A stretch of 8,844 nucleotides of DNA from UBA11524 sp045591175 (GTDB taxonomy: Bacteria; Bacillota; Clostridia; Christensenellales; Aristaeellaceae): contig JAZNSI010000025.1 of assembly GCA_045591175.1 (NCBI GenBank), positions 1 through 8,844 on the forward strand. Reading direction: 5' to 3'. The position numbers and the translations under genes are program-made. Shown here in pieces: positions 6,268 through 8,844 of the stretch. The notes beneath the pieces are model-generated. The model was given only the letters and a program-made list of their open reading frames with translations, had not been told where the DNA came from and ran no database searches. Positions within the stretch are counted from its first letter, which is position 1; each line of letters begins with the position of its first letter.

Positions 6268-7008
6268 ATGAAGTGCATAATCTACGATTTTCGCCGCGCG
6301 ATTACGGGGCGTTGGTTTCTTGTTGCCTTTTTTGCCTCGGTTGTGTCGCTGTACATGTCCATAGGCGATCAATCCTACTATCTGATGAACATGCTGTCTG
6401 AAATGGAAATGTATGAGGACAGCTTCTGGCTCGACGCCGCATCATTGCTTTTGCAGGGAATGCAAGGCGACTTTGGCGTGATGATCCTGCCTGCGCTGTC
6501 TGCGCTGCCCTTTGCAGCACAGGCCTTGCAAGAGATCAAGAGCGGAGCCATCCGGCCTGCGGTCTTCCGCGTAGGACGCAAGAGCTGGATCGCCGGAAAG
6601 CTGCTGTCCACATTTGCCAGTGGGATGCTGCTGCAAATCGCGGCTGCCATCGGCTTGCTGTTGGTATTCCACCTGATGATGCTGATCTATGCCGGTGAGC
6701 TATTCCCCATGGGAGATTTCGCCCCCGTCTGGGCAGTTCTGTTGCGCCGGATGCTCTGCGGCGGCATCTGGGCTGGTGTCGGCTGCCTGATTGCCCTGAT
6801 GACAGAGACAACCTCTGCCGCATACCTTGCGCCGCTGTGTCTGTGCTATGCCATGGTCATGATCGGCACCCGTTTCTTCCCGGAAGCGATACTGCTCAAT
6901 CCGTCCAACTGGCTTACAGGCGCATTCTGGCCTCTGCTGCTGGTGCTGGTTGTGCTTGCGACTGCACTTGTTTGGATGTTGCGAAAGAAGGTGAACGCAT
7001 ATGTGTAA
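6268..7008 (+). CDS. ABC-2-type transporter permease (LanE/G- or BcrB-like)
   Basis: This 246-residue integral membrane protein has about six hydrophobic segments (roughly 16-32, 69-87, 112-141, 160-179, 184-201 and 218-238) and a short basic C-terminus. The cytoplasmic stretch after segment 2 (E89, K91, G93 and the arginines through R104 to K111) is the E..sG..R..R...K pattern common in ABC-2 permeases of the bacitracin and lantibiotic-immunity groups. AAGGAG lies 7 nt before the ATG, right after the paralog 3 stop. The 8-nt overlap with the next permease supports a heterodimeric membrane unit served by one ATPase. It is not BceB-like, since it lacks the large extracellular loop and ten-helix size. 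The substrate is unknown; removal of a membrane-active peptide is the likely role. Confidence 0.85.
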   Translation: MKCIIYDFRRAITGRWFLVAFFASVVSLYMSIGDQSYYLMNMLSEMEMYEDSFWLDAASLLLQGMQGDFGVMILPALSALPFAAQALQEIKSGAIRPAVFRVGRKSWIAGKLLSTFASGMLLQIAAAIGLLLVFHLMMLIYAGELFPMGDFAPVWAVLLRRMLCGGIWAGVGCLIALMTETTSAAYLAPLCLCYAMVMIGTRFFPEAILLNPSNWLTGAFWPLLLVLVVLATALVWMLRKKVNAYV

Positions 7009-7906
7009 CCTCCGCGAAGCCTTCGTCTGCGCAGGCTGGAATCTGTACTCCCTGCGCAAGAACCCTCGTTTCTACATGAGTCTGCTACTGGGCTTCCTGC
7101 TTTGCTGGCTGCTGACGGACAAAACCATGGCGATCTCCCGCACCTACCTGACCAACGTGCAGCTGATGGAACCCTTCGTCTGGTGCTATGCAGACGATGA
7201 CAGCATCCTCTTTTCTGCACTGGTAATGATGCTGATGTTCTCGGCATTTCCCCGGCTGGATACACCTGCGTCGTACCTGATCTTCCGCACCACGCGGCTG
7301 AACTGGCTGCTGGGGCAGATCATAACCGTATTCATCCTAACGCTGGGCTACTCGCTGATGATCCTCGTTTCAAGTATGGTTATGTGTATCGGCTGTAATG
7401 TCTTTGTTGCAAACAACTGGTCTGAAACGGCAACCATGCTGTCTTTTTCGCCGGCATCCTTTGAGGTGGCGCTGACTGTCATGCGAAAGACGGTCAAGCT
7501 GACAACGCCCTACGGCTGTGCTGTGCAGATCTTCCTGCTGCTGTTCCAGTATGTGCTGCTGATGTCCATGATCCAGCTGACCTTCACGGTGCTGAAAAGC
7601 CGCAAGGCTGGCATCATCGCCGCACTAATCATCAATTTCGCAGGCTATGTGCTGACGCCGGATCGCTTCATGACCTGGCTTCAGCTGCCGATGGAGATGC
7701 AGTATTACGCCAATCTGCTGTCTGCATGGCTGTCGCCCTTGCAGCATGCCACATACACCATGCACAACTTCGGCTACGATCTGTTGCCCAGAGTTCATAC
7801 ATCATATCTGATTCTCGGTGGTACATCTGTGGCACTGATGATCGTGTCAGCCATTACTATGCGTAGGTTCTCTTTTAACTTCACAGGAGGGTATTCTGAT
7901 GAGTGA
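7001..7906 (+). CDS. Second ABC transporter permease subunit
   Basis: This 301-residue membrane protein has about six predicted segments (24-39, 67-84, 104-132, 174-198, 203-219 and 267-286). It has an extended loop between segments 3 and 4 (about 133-173) and another between 5 and 6 (about 220-266, rich in Tyr, Met and His), either of which could face the substrate. I see no clear sequence motif, so the assignment rests on topology and position between a permease and an ATPase. The start overlaps the first permease by 8 nt and has AAGGTG 7 nt upstream. The end overlaps the ATPase start by 8 nt. Such coupling suits equal subunit production. It is less family-like than its partner but almost certainly the second transmembrane half. 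Confidence 0.82.
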   Translation: MCNLREAFVCAGWNLYSLRKNPRFYMSLLLGFLLCWLLTDKTMAISRTYLTNVQLMEPFVWCYADDDSILFSALVMMLMFSAFPRLDTPASYLIFRTTRLNWLLGQIITVFILTLGYSLMILVSSMVMCIGCNVFVANNWSETATMLSFSPASFEVALTVMRKTVKLTTPYGCAVQIFLLLFQYVLLMSMIQLTFTVLKSRKAGIIAALIINFAGYVLTPDRFMTWLQLPMEMQYYANLLSAWLSPLQHATYTMHNFGYDLLPRVHTSYLILGGTSVALMIVSAITMRRFSFNFTGGYSDE

Positions 7907-8540
7907 TATTGCGGTAAGTGTTCAGCACATCACGAAACGCTTCGGAAGCGATGCGGTACTGAAGGATGTATCCATGGAGCTGGAGCAAGGGAAGATCCAT
8001 GGCATTATCGGACGCAACGGAAGCGGCAAGACGGTGCTGATGAAATGCATCTGCGGTTTTCTCCGCCCCACGGAAGGGACAGCTCAGGTGTTTGGCAAGA
8101 CGATTGGAAAGGATTGTGACTTCGCACTCAATACGGGGATGCTGATCGAAACACCGGGCTTTCTGCCCCATGAAACGGGTATGAATAATCTACTGTGGCT
8201 GGCAAAGCTGGGAAAGCGAGCCTCAAAAGAACGTGTAAAGGCCCTGTTTGAGATGGTTGGCCTTGATTCCTCTTTGCGCAAGCCTGTCAGCCAGTACAGC
8301 CTTGGCATGCGGCAACGACTTGGTATTGCACAGGCGTTGCTGGATGATCCGTCCCTTTTGATCCTGGACGAGCCGATGAACGGGCTGGATAAGAACGGTG
8401 TCCGCAGCATTCGTGATCTGCTGCTGTCACTCAAGGCGCAGGGCAAAACAATCATACTCGCCAGCCATTTTGCACAGGATATTGATGAACTATGCGATAC
8501 AGTATGGGAAATGGATCAGGGCGTTATCACGAGGTTGTAA
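7899..8540 (+). CDS. ABC transporter ATPase, BcrA/LanF-like with E-loop
   Basis: This 213-residue nucleotide-binding subunit drives the two upstream permeases. It shows Walker A (GRNGSGKT, 38-45), the signature YSLGMRQRLGIAQAL (133-147), Walker B (LLILDE, 153-158), the D-loop NGLD and the H-loop H190. The Q-loop position reads MLIETPGF, with E84 where most ABC ATPases have Gln. That E-loop is a known hallmark of LanF lantibiotic-immunity ATPases and also occurs in BcrA-like relatives. The protein is shorter than bacitracin-type ATPases of around 300 residues; it ends soon after the core domain, without the usual C-terminal extension. AGGAGG lies 8 nt before the ATG. As the last gene of the operon it is followed by a terminator. 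The antimicrobial-peptide immunity role is inferred from family resemblance and context. Confidence 0.93.
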   Translation: MSDIAVSVQHITKRFGSDAVLKDVSMELEQGKIHGIIGRNGSGKTVLMKCICGFLRPTEGTAQVFGKTIGKDCDFALNTGMLIETPGFLPHETGMNNLLWLAKLGKRASKERVKALFEMVGLDSSLRKPVSQYSLGMRQRLGIAQALLDDPSLLILDEPMNGLDKNGVRSIRDLLLSLKAQGKTIILASHFAQDIDELCDTVWEMDQGVITRL

Positions 8541-8657
8541 TCGATTCACACGGTGGCACTTGACGAAACTCAAACATAAACAATGATGCTGTATATCCGA
8601 AAGTGTAACTAAACTTGATCATTCCAGATCAATGATTATGTTATATGGTACACATAC

Positions 8658-8688
8658 ACCAGCTGCCCAAACAGCTGGTTCTCTTATT
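8658..8688 (+). terminator. Rho-independent terminator of the effector operon
   Basis: ACCAGCTG (8658-8665) pairs perfectly with CAGCTGGT (8672-8679) around a 6-nt CCCAAA loop, and the stem is followed by TTCTCTTATT. It lies about 120 nt after the ATPase stop. The T tract is interrupted by cytosines, so termination may be partial. The complementary strand has no T-rich tail, so it would not serve the converging minus-strand gene. Confidence 0.75.
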
Positions 8689-8751
8689 CATTCGTAACAA
8701 AAACAAGATAACATGCACATCCCGCTTTCTGTTTCGTCTAACTTATTGAGG

Positions 8752-8844
8752 GAACTATTTCATGATGCGCCCGACAAAGTACCCCTCATCAGTGAAGACT
8801 GTCAAGCTGACTCTCTTTCCGTGCTTGCATGTTGTGAGTAATCG
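8752..8844. repeat. Right copy of 93-bp terminal direct repeat
   Basis: This copy is identical to 1-93 and contains the last 29 codons and stop of the minus-strand membrane-protein gene. Joined to the left copy, it makes the sequence circular with an 8,751-bp period. In that circle the ATPase gene and the minus-strand gene converge across a roughly 214-bp gap that contains the terminator. Confidence 0.95.

Noticed and set aside
8615..8632. Inverted repeat TTGATC-attcca-GATCAA after the ATPase gene
   Set aside because: The stem is only 6 bp, AT-rich and without a T tract, so it is weak as a terminator. The GC-containing hairpin at 8658-8679 is the better candidate.
8541..8751. Promoter, small RNA or origin in the 211-bp gap after the ATPase gene
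   Set aside because: TTGACG (8560-8565) followed by AATGAT (8582-8587) looks vaguely promoter-like but no gene follows. No iterons, AT-rich unwinding tract or long hairpin array supports an origin.

Overview
The window looks like one complete 8,751-bp unit with a 93-bp overlap: bases 1-93 recur exactly at 8752-8844. The sequence therefore closes on itself, either as a circle or as one period of a tandem array. Intermediate base composition, strong GGAGG-type ribosome binding sites, an OmpR-type two-component system and a BcrA/LanFEG-style ABC transporter point to a Gram-positive bacterium of the Bacillota, most likely a gut-type Clostridia member. That placement is inference. I recognise no replication, mobilisation, integrase or transposase gene, and no rRNA, tRNA or CRISPR array.

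Layout. A small single-pass membrane protein of unknown function lies on the minus strand (396-4), divergent from the rest. The plus strand begins with a regulatory operon: an OmpR-family response regulator (396-1061), a sensor histidine kinase with an extracytoplasmic domain (1058-2482) and a 54-residue membrane peptide (2475-2639). A 90-bp intergenic stretch then carries 11-bp-phased direct repeats. Next comes a six-gene effector operon: three tandem paralogous secreted proteins (2730-3896, 3907-5112, 5123-6256), two ABC-2-type permeases (6268-7008, 7001-7906) and their ATPase (7899-8540). A rho-independent terminator follows at about 8658-8688. The 211 bp between the ATPase gene and the repeat hold nothing else I can support.

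Working model (inference). The kinase senses an envelope signal, perhaps a cationic or lanthionine-type antimicrobial peptide. The response regulator binds TTTACA-type repeats found upstream of both operons, so it would activate itself and the effector operon. The effectors are three exported proteins with a PepSY/YycI-like look and a transporter resembling lantibiotic/bacitracin immunity exporters, including a glutamate in place of the Q-loop glutamine. The three secreted paralogs are the least understood part. Two of them share an almost invariant signal peptide despite diverged mature parts, and all three end in the same short C-terminal motif. The outer two share an HxH motif and a Cys pattern that the middle one lacks.
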